A program made the position numbers and the translations under genes. This document shows, in pieces, positions 10,803 through 21,045 of a stretch of DNA of 64,000 nt. The DNA is from Sacculina carcini. Lineage: Eukaryota > Arthropoda > Thecostraca > Sacculinidae. Location: NCBI GenBank assembly GCA_916048095.2, contig OU696585.1, positions 4,650,145-4,714,144 on the forward strand. The letters run 5' to 3'. Position 1 is the first letter of the stretch. Each line of letters starts with the position of its first letter. The notes below the pieces were generated by a model. That model searched no databases and was not told where the DNA came from. It saw only the letters and a list, made by a program, of their open reading frames with translations.

Positions 10803-12880
10803 ACACAACATCAACATTCTCCAGCTCAACATTGACGGCATCAACACAAAAAACATGAACTAACACACGTCCTCACACGACACTCCATTCACATGACACT
10901 CATACAGGAAACAAAGTTACACAAGCACCACAGAACACCCATCTTTCACAATTACACCACCATCCGCCAAGACCGCACTAGCGGTCGAGGCGGTGTCCTC
11001 ATCACACTTATACACAGAACAATCAACTACACAAACTCCAGCTCACAGACACAAACACTACTACCATCAAACGACACCACAACAGAATTACAGTCGATTC
11101 AAACACGCACCGGTACACATTTCAATAATCAACGTCTAAATTCCACCACAAACATCACCAACAGTATCTCGCAACTACACACCACATATACGCAACCTCA
11201 CAAAAACATCTAACATAATACTGGGACGAGACTTCAACGCCAAAAATCCTGCATGATACAGACACAATCCACTCACCAACAGAGACACAGACATACTTCA
11301 ACAAACATAACACTTCTACATACTCAACAACACTCACCAACACACTAACACAACACATCAGGGACACTATCATTCGACATCACCCGACATCACATTTTGC
11401 ACACCGGATCTCACCCACACAACCACTTGGAAGGTGGTCAAAGAGCTTGGCTCAGACCACCTCCCAATCGTCATCACCAAGTTAATCAGAACAGCACCAA
11501 ACACACCCATACGCACATACACAAATTACACAAAAATCAATTGGTCACAATTCACACACGACACGAAACTAGCATTTACACAACTCAACACAACATACAT
11601 CACAGACATAAACAAATCAGTCCAAACATTCAACGACATCATACACAAGGCAGGCAAACAATACATCCCAAAATGTCACAGAAAACACCACAACCCAAAC
11701 TTCACACAATAAATACACACTCATCAAACAGCGCGACACACTGAAACACTTTCAGACACCACACTCACACAATACATCAGAACAAATACACACACTCAAA
11801 ACAACAATCACCAGCACTAGATCACAGATCAAACACCTCAAAATTATACAAAACGCTCAAACGCATCACACTCTCAAACAGCAATATAACACGCACACAC
11901 GCAGCCATCACGACCGACACAACATCAGTACCATCAAATCAACAACAGGCAAACACAATCATTAATCATTAATCACACATCAGCCATATCACTCCTTCAC
12001 AAGACAGAAAAATCATCAGACGAAAACACACATTCAGCACAGATCCACTATACGCACCATCCACACATGCACAGACACGACACATCATACACAACATCAA
12101 ACAATCATCAGCCTGTGGTCCAGATGAAATAAGTAACATCCACCTGAAACATCTTGGACCACAAGGCATACAGACACTCACCAACATATCCAACTGCAGC
12201 TACTCACACAACACAATACCTCACATCTGGAAAACTGGCATCATCATCACACTACACAAACAAGGCACATACCCCACGCTACCTTCTTCACATCGTCCAA
12301 TCACACTGCTCTGCACACCATCAAAAATCACAGAACGCCTCATACTCAAACTCATCACATCACAAATCCCACTATCACAATCACAACACGGCTTCATATC
12401 ACTGCACTCTACAACCGCACTGCTCACAAAACTCACACATACCATGATGGGTAACATAAACACAACAAAACCACCACACCGAGCACTACTCGGTATAACA
12501 CTCGACATCAGCAAAGCCTTCGACAGAGTTCCACAAGACAATATCACAAATACAATACTAAACACCACACTTCACAATAAAACAAAGAGATGGTTGGCCA
12601 ATTACCTCGCTGGCAGATGCACCCATGTGAGGTACAACGGACAATCATCTCACACACGCAACATAACAAACGGAATCCCTCAGGGCTCCTTTTTAGCACC
12701 AACACTATTCAACCTATACCTACACGACATGCCAGCACCCAACACTCCATCCATGCAGATATAATCATATGCAGACGACATTACAATCACAAGCACACAC
12801 AGACACGCCGACACAGCAGTGCACGCACTACATCAAGAGCTGAGCTGGAGTTACAGGCATCTTCCAGAAGGTCAAATGTG
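10803..12880 (+). pseudogene. LINE ORF2: AP endonuclease plus reverse transcriptase, frameshifted and truncated
   Basis: Fragments in several frames follow the canonical order. The endonuclease start is ILQLNIDGINTKN (about 10812), then LIQETKLHKHHRTP and DRTSGRGGVLI (about 10893-11010), DFNAKN (about 11233), and SDHLPIVITKL (about 11453-11485). RT segments are GPDEISNIHLKHLGP (about 12115), RPITLLCTPSKITERLIL (about 12297), GITLDISKAFDRVP (about 12490), NGIPQGSFLAPTLFNLYL (about 12670) and YADDITITS (about 12768). Stops and frame changes make it non-functional. The order identifies a Jockey/CR1-group APE-type LINE, the autonomous partner of the ORF1 upstream. Confidence 0.85.
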
Positions 12881-13172
12881 AGTGAAGAGGTCCAGGTTGA
12901 GATAACAGAAAGTACGTCAGACAAGATATTAGGATGCCACAGAGGGCAAGGGAGATATAATTGGATTTTGTCTGCATAAATATGGAAATGAATGGAGTAG
13001 CGCCTAAGGATGGGACAAATAGAAGACATGTATACATTGAAAAGGAGGATCAAGAATAGAACCTTGAGGAACACCGGACTTAAGAGGAACACACTGGAAA
13101 CGGAGAAATTGAAGTTAACAGAAAAAGTGCGACCATGCAAGTAAGAACGAAGTATTGAGAGAGCGGAATGCT
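12881..13172 (-). mobile_element. LINE RT fragment, minus strand, head-to-head with the next copy
   Basis: Minus-strand text HGRTFSV, FNVYMSSICPILRRYSIHF and YADKIQLYLPC is the same RT region found on the plus strand at 13547-13840. So this is a second copy of the same CR1-like family in inverted orientation, starting at the junction near 13172. Nucleotide identity over the shared 290 bp is visibly high. Confidence 0.8.
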
Positions 13173-14880
13173 AGAGACCTCTTTCTTGCACGGTGATTTT
13201 CTTGCCGACAAGTACGCCCATGTACATCCTATCCTCGAAAAACCTTCTCTCGATCCTTCTTTATGTAGTAACTATCGTCCTATCTCCCTCCTCAGCTTTT
13301 CCTCCAAACTCCTCGAATCTGCAATTTTCTCTCAGTTATCCTCTTATGTCTGCAATGCTCTTGATTCTCACCAATCCGGTGTCCGCCCTGGTCATTCTAA
13401 TGAATCCGATCTCATTTCTGTCTCCCAATATATCCTTTTTCTCTTATCGTCATTCTGGTCTTCTAGTACTACTTGATATGAGCTCTGGCTTTGACTTGGT
13501 TGATCACTCTATTCTCATCGATGACCTCATCCATCTCGGTGCCTCGCATTCCGCTCTCTCACTACTTCGTTCTTACTTGCATGGTCGCACTTTTTCTGTT
13601 AAGTTCAATTCCTCCGTTTCTACTGTGCTCCCTCTCAAGTCCGGTGTTCCTCAAGGTTCTATTCTCGGTCCTCTCCTTTTCAATGTCTACATGTCTTCAA
13701 TTTGTCCCAGCCTTAAGCGCTATTCCATTCCTTTCAATATTCATGCAGACAATATCCAATTCTATCTCCCTTGCTCTCTCTCTCGCATCCTAATATCTTA
13801 TCTGACGTACTTTCTGCTATCTCAACCTGGACCTTTTCACGTCGCCTCCTCTTGAACACTTCTAAATCTGAATTTATCGCTCTCCATCCTCCTCTTATTG
13901 CTCCTCCTTTCCTCCCTTGTCTCTTTCAGTGTCTGTTAAAAATATCGGTGATATTTTTTACTCCTCCCTTTCCTTCTCAACCAATATCCTTGCTACTGCT
14001 CGCACTTGTCGCTTGATTCTTCGCTCGCTTTATCCCATCCGTCCCTGTCTCGATCAGCCCTCTGCATTCAAGCATATCCATTCTCTTATCTTCTCCAGAC
14101 TCGACTACTGCAGCTCACTCCACTCCAGCTGTCCTAATTCTTCTTTAAAAATTCTTCAGCGCGTAATAAATCAGTCCTGTCGTTTTGTTTTGCATCCTAT
14201 CTTCTGTCGCCATACTTCTCCTTTTCTGTTTAAATTCCGTTGGCTCCCTATTAAATCGCGCATTCACTTCAAAATCTGCTGCACAATATTCAAATTCTTA
14301 CATGCTCCTAATCAACCTTTATATCTTTCTGATCTGCTATCTCCCTCTTGTAATCCCACTTCCCGTCATTCTGCTCCTCTATGCTGTCGTCGCGCCCTCA
14401 ATGAATCTGCCTCGTGTTCTAAATCGTTCTCGTTCTACGCTCCTCGATTATATAACTCGCTCCCTTCTCATATCACCTCTTCGTTCACGTATCGATGTTT
14501 TACCTCTTCTCTACGTTAACATCTTTTCGAACTTTCATTTGATCCAGTGATTCATTCCTTGACTCCTTTAACCTCGCTCTGGTGTGTGTGGGCGCGAATG
14601 CATGTATGCTTGTTTATATCTATGTTTTAGTCTAATTATGTGTATTGTAATCTGTTAATGTGTTCATCAATCATCAACCACCATTCGATGTGTTCATCTC
14701 ATTGTGTTAATGTTAATTGCGTTACTTGAACCGTGTAGTATTTATTCATTCATGTGTTCTTTTATTGTTCGCGTAATAAATATTGTAGCTTTGTTCGCTT
14801 GTTCATACTGTATAGCTTCTGCACGCCCGTGTATGACAGGCGCCATAACAAATACACTGAAATGAAACGAAATTAAAATG
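13173..14880 (+). pseudogene. CR1-like LINE, RT to 3' end, frameshifted
   Basis: Plus-strand frames give successive RT motifs: NYRPISLLSFSSKLLE (about 13270), LDMSSGFDLVDHSILI (about 13473), SGVPQGSILGPLLFNVYM (about 13640), HADNIQFYLPC in place of YADD (about 13742), then the C-terminal part SRLDYCSSLHSSCPNSS and ILQRVINQSCRFVLHP (about 14095-14200), FRWLPIKSRIHFKICC (about 14235) and SFSFYAPRLYNSLPS (about 14430). Several frame changes occur. The 3' UTR ends in A-rich GAAAT-type sequence near 14850-14880. Catalytic YADD has become HADN, so it is dead. Confidence 0.85.
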
Positions 14881-15667
14881 ACACCGATATGGAGGTCATC
14901 GATGAGAATAGTGAACAAACAAGTCAAAGCCATATAGCTTCCAGCCTACAGATATACGTTAATTTATGGGGAGACCAAAGTTGATAATATTCTAATATGG
15001 GACGACTACTTCTATGGTCTATATCCCTGATTAACATCTGACATCTGATCCCTGAACAAAATAAAAATTCATAGAAGCGTGGATAAAAATAGGTTGATTC
15101 AGCTGCATTCAATGAGAAAACGAAAATATTTCACTTGGGACATTTCTACAATGATAGCCACTCACAGTTCCGATGATGTACGTTCACTTCTTACGCACGT
15201 GGTAAGCGCAATTACTACAAACCCGTCGGATTCAACTAAAGTCCGTTATAATCGAATTATTTGCATTATACTTCATACCCACTGGTTGAATGAAACGCAA
15301 GACGATTTTCAAACAAATTTATTTCCTTAAAAATTTGTTAGTATGTTGATCATTATTCACTTTTGGTATTGTAGTATACCTGCGCATGTGTAAATTCTTC
15401 AAATTAGCAGCCTTATTACGGGCTGCTTACAAATATTTGTGATAATTTGGACGTAGTTTGCAGTTTCTTAAACATTGACAAGCCGTGGTTATGACGTTAG
15501 TAGCTGCTATGGATAAGCTCTATTGCTTTGATAATTATTTCAAATTTGTTTTCCGTATTTTGTCAGGCTTGACTCAAGTCCAGGTGTCGTGTTCTGAGTT
15601 ATTTTGACTGTCAATATTGGTTACTGACAGTTAATATTGGTGTTTGTTATTCTCGAAGTTCTAGATA
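14881..15667. other. intergenic 5' flank of the sorting nexin gene
   Basis: AT-rich. An 83-codon plus-strand frame at 15079-15330 is not recognised. No promoter element can be named with confidence; a direct repeat of GTCAATATTGGT/GTTAATATTGGT lies at about 15610-15640, just before the first exon. Confidence 0.5.
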
Positions 15668-16354
15668 ATGCTGGTTTTTCTGCTGGCTATTATATGTGCG
15701 TCGTTTTTCCTCGGCAAGTACCTGGCTAATCAGCTTGCCAGTCCTCAAGCTGCTGTCGCATACTTGCTTAACATAACTACCACTTGCCACACTAACAATT
15801 GCCCGGCGACTGACTGCGCCGGCGAATCGGCATGGCGGCCGAGACTGGTGGCTCCATCTGTGGACACTGCCGTCTCGCGTTTTCTCGAACGCACCGTCGA
15901 CCTGGGCTTGCAAGGCTGGCGGGCGCAAATGACCGATGCCGACATTTGCGACGCGCAAATGCACCAGCAAATACGGCTGCTGCTGAGGGACGCGTGCACG
16001 CGGATATTGGTCCGTTTTCGCCGTGTTGATCTGGCAGCACTGGTGGTGCAGCGTCTGTTGCCGTCTGTGCTGCGCCACATTGACTGTTGTCTTTTGGCGC
16101 GACGATTGATACACGGCGGCGGCGGTAGCGGCATCGGGCCAACAGACGATCATACCGCGCCGATTAGCAGAGATGTTGACTGGGATGAGGCTGTATTGCG
16201 ACTGAGCTACAGTGATGCGCGTGTGGCGCCACCTAGTGTCGATGTGCAGTACTTGTGCTGCTTGACCGAGCGGCTGATGGCGCTGCTGTTGGCCGACTCG
16301 GTGGATGGCAGTCAGGTGTTGCAGTCAGAGACGGCGCGTGTTTTGGTGCGCGAG
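15668..16354 (+). CDS. SNX25: sorting nexin, SNX25/SNX13 type, exon 1 (N-terminal anchor and PXA domain)
   Basis: First coding exon, 229 codons. The Met at 15668 is the first in frame after a TAG six bases upstream. The start is a hydrophobic anchor (MLVFLLAIICASFFLGKYLA), then most of a PXA domain (VDTAVSRFLERTVDLGLQGW, ILVRFRRVDLAALVVQRLLP, ETARVLVREV). The exon ends in GAG|GTACGT, a strong splice donor at 16355, in phase 0. Read through, the frame would stop within 27 codons. SNX25, SNX13, SNX14 and SNX19 share the PXA-RGS-PX-Nexin_C plan and act at endosome or ER contact membranes. The C-terminal PXA text matches SNX25 best by memory, but SNX13 remains possible. Confidence 0.85.
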
Positions 16355-16369
16355 GTACGTATCTACGAG

Positions 16370-16590
16370 CACTTGACCCTGCGGTCAGGGGATAAGAATA
16401 CTGCCGCCGTACCCGCTGCGTGTCGTAAGAGGTGACTAAAAGCGGACCCCCTGCTTCTTCCCTTCCTGTACTGCCATGTCCGAGGGGGGAGCGATAATTC
16501 AGCAGAGGTGGCACCCCCTTGGATTAATGCAACTGTCTTCTGTCCTATCCCTATACCCAAAATAAAAACGAGCACTTGCTATTTTGTTGT
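16370..16590 (+). repeat. compact repeat-like segment in the nexin intron
   Basis: Just after the splice donor, a GC-richer block reads GATAAGAATACTGCCGCCGT and GTGTCGTAAGAGGTGACTA, ending in an A-rich stretch (about 16558-16570). It contains a small potential hairpin (GTCG..TGAC) and differs from the flanking AT-rich intron. It resembles a dispersed element but there is no second copy in this window, so the class is unknown. Confidence 0.35.
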
Positions 16591-16608
16591 AAGTCCCGGC
16601 CCTTCAGT

Positions 16609-16773
16609 CAGTGGCGGCGCCACGAGGGATTGAGGGGCTTCAACCTCCCCAAAAATATGCCAAGCCCTCCTAAGCCCACCCAAAAAGCATGTCTTATGAC
16701 ATGTTTATTAACTTAAACTCATAAACTCTCTCATAAACTTTGTCTGTGTTGAACTCTGTGTGCTATTTGCATG
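16609..16773 (+). mobile_element. left end of a CAGTGGCGG-type miniature TIR element
   Basis: Begins CAGTGGCGGCGCCACGAGGG and continues with GGGGCTTCAACCTCCCC, parallel to the complete copy that starts at 16774. No right TIR of its own is visible before 16774, so it is truncated or is the outer part of a nested pair. Confidence 0.6.
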
Positions 16774-17053
16774 CAGTGGCGGCGCCAGGGGGGATTGGGG
16801 GCTATAGCGCCCCCAAAAATATGCCCAGTCCCTCCAAAAGTCATAATCATGGACATTAAAATTGCTTACCACTGTAAATGAAGCCCTGTAATTTTGGCTC
16901 AAGTTTGAGGACTAAATCAGTGTGCCCCAGTCCCTTATTATAATAGTATGTAGTCAGCGTTCGATTGTAGCTCTTCGTGCTTCGCCAAGCCCCCACAACT
17001 TTTCCTTAGCCTCCCTTCAACCCCCCATTGGAAAAATTCTGGCGCCGCCACTG
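16774..17053 (+). mobile_element. CAGTGGCGG miniature inverted-repeat element (280 bp)
   Basis: Left end CAGTGGCGGCGCCAG and right end CTGGCGCCGCCACTG are a perfect 15-bp inverted repeat. There is no coding capacity. A related copy with slightly diverged TIRs is at 45618-45819. Target duplication is ambiguous (flanks read TTGCATG and CATTCAG), so the superfamily is not assigned. Confidence 0.75.
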
Positions 17054-17474
17054 CATTCAGTCCATCTGTCTATTAGCTCATGCCCTTTTTCAAGTCTAAG
17101 GTACTAGGTTGTATCGCATATATTTTTAGCCAATAGGTCCACCCAACGTCTTCTCTAGTAATTTTTCTCCAGTGTTACTATTAAGGCGAATATTACTTTT
17201 AAAATTCTTGCGGCCATCGGTCGATGCCGATTGGTTGTGTAATGTTATGCTATACGTAGACCTGTACGATTATGTTTAATACACTTATTTTCACTTCATA
17301 CTATCCTCTATTAGCCATATGAAACCCTTTTTTTGTTGATTAAAACGTATTGATAAATACACCTTTCGACAGACTGAATGTCCTAACCCTGAAAAAGCTC
17401 CGGTCATTGTGCCCCCTTTGAAAAATATGGAGTAGAATTTTGAATTATGATATGTGTTTGCGTATATGTGTCAG

Positions 17475-19940
17475 GTGTTGGCTCGGCGTGTACTGGCTCA
17501 TCTCATTGAATTCCTCGCCAGTCCCGACTCGGTCAACCGACTGATTTTGGCTCTGTTCCCAACAATACACTGGCAATCCTGTCCGTCATCATTATCATCA
17601 CCATCTTGTCCACCATCACAATCATTGACATCGCCTTGTGTCGGCCGTTGTTTGCCCGCGACTCACTCGCCAACGGCTGCTGATGTGCAAGCTGGTGGTG
17701 ATGTTGAAGTGCTGCGTCGCTGGGTACAGCCGCCGGGCGGTGAGCCGCCGTGGTCGTCGCTGCACGTGCGACTGGCCGCCGTGCTGGCCAGCAAACAGCT
17801 GACCTACGCTTTGTCGCAGTGTCTGCGCGAACGGCGTGCCGTGCATTTGCTGCAGTTCTGCCTGGCCGTCGATGAGTTCAACGCGCAGGCGCTCAGTCCT
17901 AAACAGCAGCGGCAGCAACAGTTGTGTACGGCCGACAGTGTGGAGCTGCTGGAGCGCGCACGACAAATTCACGCCGGCTTCTTGATGCCGGGCGCTGCAC
18001 ACTTTGTCGGCATCGATCGACGGCTGTCGTGCCGGCTCGCCGAAGCTCTCAGTCGACTGAGTGCTGCCGGCGGCGGTGGCTTGAATGAGCTGAGCGCACT
18101 GTACGAGGCGTACGAGCGCGTGTTTGAGCGGATCGACAGCGATCACATGCCAGCGTTTGTAAGCGGCCGGCATTATGTGGTTGAACACTGGTGTCGCCGG
18201 CTGGATGGAGGAGGCGGCAGTGGCGCTGCGGCGGCGATTGCTTCTGCGCGCACTGGCTTGGCCGGTCGCTGGAGCCAGCTGCGAGCACGCACGACGGCCG
18301 TGGCTCGCTGGGGCCGTCGACTGCGCGACGTGATGAGCGTGCCAACCGTCGAAGGCCGACCGGAGCTCATCGACGAGCTGGCCGAGGAGATGTTTGCCGA
18401 ATCGCCTGCCGAGCTGTTTGGTGACGACGAGGACGAAGAGGATGACGAAGAAGAGGAAGTGGATGAGCCAGAAGATGATGTACAGGAGGAAGATCAGCAG
18501 GGCGACGTGACGGTCACAGGTCGGCCTGCGGTGCTCGACGACGATATGTCGCACTGGACGATCGATATGCCGCGCGTCGCCATGGATGTGGACAGCGCGA
18601 CCGACAGACAAGTGATTGTGTTTGTATTGAACGTTAGCTGCAACGCAGTCGGCGGCGGCGGTCTAGATACGGCAAATACTTGGCAGTGGACGACTGTTCG
18701 GCAGCTGGCCGAGTTTTACACGCTGGAGCGGCGGCTGGTGGAGTTTCACGGGCGACTTGGCGACGTGCGTCTGCCGCCGCGCCAGTCGCTGCTGTCAGGC
18801 ACGCGCTACACGCAGGACTTTCTCGACGAGCGCAAGCCGGCCTTTTTGTCGTTTGTGCGGCGGCTGTTGCAGCAGCCGGGATTGCAGCGTTCGCAGCTGG
18901 TGCGCGCCTTTCTCTCCAACAACCACATGTCCGACCTCTCGACCAACACGCTGCCGACGCCGCTCTTGTCCGTCGATCTGGGTATCTCACGCATGATTCG
19001 TACCGTGCCGCGGCGCTTTCGAAAAGAGCGCGGTCAGTGTTTAGATTCGCTGCTGGCGGCGCTGTTGTCGTCAACCGAGATTGCTACGGTGGCGCCATCT
19101 GCCGGCGGACGTCATAGTCGCTCGTCGTCGGCGTCCAGTGTGCGAGTGTCGATGCTACGCCACGCTCGCTCAGGCAGCACGGGCGGGACGGCGGCTGTTA
19201 GCCTGCTGCACGGCGGTGTGTTTGAGGCTGCTGCCGCCGCTGGTTGTTCGACAGCGGCGTCGGCGGCGGCGGTGATCGACGGTCGTAGCCCAGTTGGCGA
19301 TGCGGCGCCGCGCGGACGTCTGCGCGCCGACGCCGGACTGTACGATTACGCGCTGCTGCTGTTGCTGCGGGCGATGCAGCGTCAGACGGCGGAGTTCGGC
19401 TGGCTGCGGCGGTGGTTGTGGCGCTGTGTCGTGGCGCTGTTGTGCAGCTTGCGGCCGCTGGTGCGTCATGCCGGCGTGGACGCGTTGCTCGAGCGTTGGC
19501 TGCGTCGTCGGCTGGAGACGGCTTTGACGGCCGACGTGGCGTGCGGCTGGTTGCGGCAGGCCGAGGCGGCCGTGTTCGGCAGCGGCGACGAGGAGACGCA
19601 GCAGCTGACACGCGTCAACACAGATGATGGTGAGTGTATCGCGACGGCTTCGTGCAGTGCTCGCAGCAATTACCACGCTGCGTCGGCTGGGCTGCCAAGC
19701 TCGGCTGGAGATCAGCTGAAATCAGCCGTGTTGGCGGCTGTGCGCGACAATCTGGCTGAGGTGTGTGGCCAGCTGTTGACGGTTGGAAGCTGGCGACTGA
19801 TCAGCGAGCAGCTGGTGGAGTGCCTGCAGCTGCCGGCCGCCAATCAACTGCTGGTGTGTCAGCTGCTGGACCAGGTGCTCGAGCAGCTGTTTCCCGAGCT
19901 GATCGAGTGTGATCCCCTGCTGCAACAGCGTCACACTTGA
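17475..19940 (+). CDS. SNX25: sorting nexin, SNX25/SNX13 type, exon 2 (PXA end, RGS, PX, Nexin_C)
   Basis: Acceptor GTGTCAG|GTG at 17474 continues phase 0, giving a 1050-residue protein. VLARRVLAHLIEFLASPDSV completes the PXA domain. Residues about 325-470 form an RGS-like region (YALSQCLRERRAVHLLQFCL). About 546-571 is a highly acidic linker of Asp/Glu. About 587-712 is the PX domain, with WTTVRQLAEFYTLERRLVEF carrying the RRLxEF-type signature that contacts phosphoinositide, and LVRAFLSNN at its end. About 850-1037 is the sorting-nexin C domain (FGWLRRWLWRCVVALLCS ... LLDQVLEQLFPELIE). Serine- and Ala-rich inserts (about 765-840) are not conserved. Coding is GC-rich like NAT10 and unlike the flanks. 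The long exon with only one intron in the whole gene is notable. No frameshift is seen, so it is probably active. Confidence 0.88.
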   Translation: MLARRVLAHLIEFLASPDSVNRLILALFPTIHWQSCPSSLSSPSCPPSQSLTSPCVGRCLPATHSPTAADVQAGGDVEVLRRWVQPPGGEPPWSSLHVRLAAVLASKQLTYALSQCLRERRAVHLLQFCLAVDEFNAQALSPKQQRQQQLCTADSVELLERARQIHAGFLMPGAAHFVGIDRRLSCRLAEALSRLSAAGGGGLNELSALYEAYERVFERIDSDHMPAFVSGRHYVVEHWCRRLDGGGGSGAAAAIASARTGLAGRWSQLRARTTAVARWGRRLRDVMSVPTVEGRPELIDELAEEMFAESPAELFGDDEDEEDDEEEEVDEPEDDVQEEDQQGDVTVTGRPAVLDDDMSHWTIDMPRVAMDVDSATDRQVIVFVLNVSCNAVGGGGLDTANTWQWTTVRQLAEFYTLERRLVEFHGRLGDVRLPPRQSLLSGTRYTQDFLDERKPAFLSFVRRLLQQPGLQRSQLVRAFLSNNHMSDLSTNTLPTPLLSVDLGISRMIRTVPRRFRKERGQCLDSLLAALLSSTEIATVAPSAGGRHSRSSSASSVRVSMLRHARSGSTGGTAAVSLLHGGVFEAAAAAGCSTAASAAAVIDGRSPVGDAAPRGRLRADAGLYDYALLLLLRAMQRQTAEFGWLRRWLWRCVVALLCSLRPLVRHAGVDALLERWLRRRLETALTADVACGWLRQAEAAVFGSGDEETQQLTRVNTDDGECIATASCSARSNYHAASAGLPSSAGDQLKSAVLAAVRDNLAEVCGQLLTVGSWRLISEQLVECLQLPAANQLLVCQLLDQVLEQLFPELIECDPLLQQRHT

Positions 19941-21045
19941 CCGACACGCCTTGTGTGCTAGTACTGGACTTTACCGAACATCACCACAGTGTTGCCAAGG
20001 TATTGTCTGATGCGCGGCGCAAGTATAGCCTAGAGTATCGGCCAATTATCGAGTTATAATAGTTTAATCTGGACAATTATTTATCAATGTTTTATACGCT
20101 ACTTGGCTAGTTTTTTTGCTCGTTGTGGGCACAAAGTAAGAGTTGGCCGGGTGATTATTCACATAGTGTAACATAGTGTCACTTTATCTCACCAAGTTTC
20201 CGCTGTGTGTGTGTCTGTGTGTGTGTGTGTGTGTTTGTGTGTCTCAAAGTTTATTTGTGCTTGTAAGTCGTCTGTGTATTGTCGTAGTCCTGTTAGTCCT
20301 GTTTTTATGCTGTCTAATGACTTATTTGAAGAAAACAGATTTTTTCTGCTTGGTTTCTCCCACATATCAGTATTCCCGCTCATTAAATCGAATCTTCATG
20401 TGTTGCGAGCTAAGTTCAGCTTTCGTCTGTCTGCGAGCTCGGAACATGAAATCTGGACAGAGCTGCGCACTTAATATCTGGTCCGATCTAGACTTTTTCA
20501 ACGTGCAGCGTGGAGTTCTCAGCTTGTGTGTTTTTCAGGTGCTGTCGCGCTTTTGTGCGATAATTCCATGCTTGCAGATTGCGAGAGCATGTGTCACAAT
20601 AATTTATCGATGTCTTTGCCTAGCTGTACTCCAGCTAGTCCATGGACGTGTGTGTGTGAGTGTGTGTGAGTGTGTGTGTGTGTGTGTGTGTGAGGGTGTG
20701 AGGGTGGGGGTGTTCTTATTTTCTGTCGAACAGTACATTTACAAACAATTTTCTGTGGTGTATACGACATATGACCCATTGTATGTTTATATCTGTGCTT
20801 GCATCATGGTTTGTGTGTTTTCTTGTTATCATCTCGGTTTTCGGCTGGCATGTGTGTGTGTGTGTGTCTGTCTGTCTGTGCCTGTGTGTATGTTTGGGTG
20901 TGTGAGCGACCCATCTGTGCTGTGTCCCGAGGAGGATTCTTGACATTCCGTCTGTAGGCTTTCACTCGACTTGCCGCTGTATGGGGTCAACGGGATTGAT
21001 GATATGAATTATAGTGACAGAAGTAAGCATAGCGAGCGTACTTAA
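19941..21045. other. 3' flank of the nexin gene with TG microsatellites
   Basis: TG-rich tracts at about 20200-20245, 20645-20715 and 20845-20890. The long Cys/Val-rich frames here are translations of the TG tracts. The TTAA at 21042-21045 is the left piggyBac target site. Confidence 0.6.

Larger units (their letters stand above)
9870..12880 (+). mobile_element. CR1-like LINE with 2A peptide and PHD-like finger in ORF1, 3' truncated
   Basis: ORF1 (9890-10525) is followed by a degraded ORF2 with apurinic endonuclease and reverse transcriptase segments in the same orientation. The sequence is unusually C/A-rich on the plus strand. It stops in the RT domain after YADD at about 12880, where a different LINE in opposite orientation begins. 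Confidence 0.85.

Noticed and set aside
10522..10866. Asp/Val-rich minus-strand frame
   Set aside because: Complement of the C/A-rich LINE sequence; simple composition and no domain.
17622..18611. 329-codon minus-strand frame
   Set aside because: Antisense to the nexin exon 2; the plus frame has the PXA, RGS and PX motifs, the minus frame has none.
20176..20943. 255-codon Cys/Val-rich plus-strand frame
   Set aside because: Produced by reading through several TG microsatellites; no conserved motif or start context.
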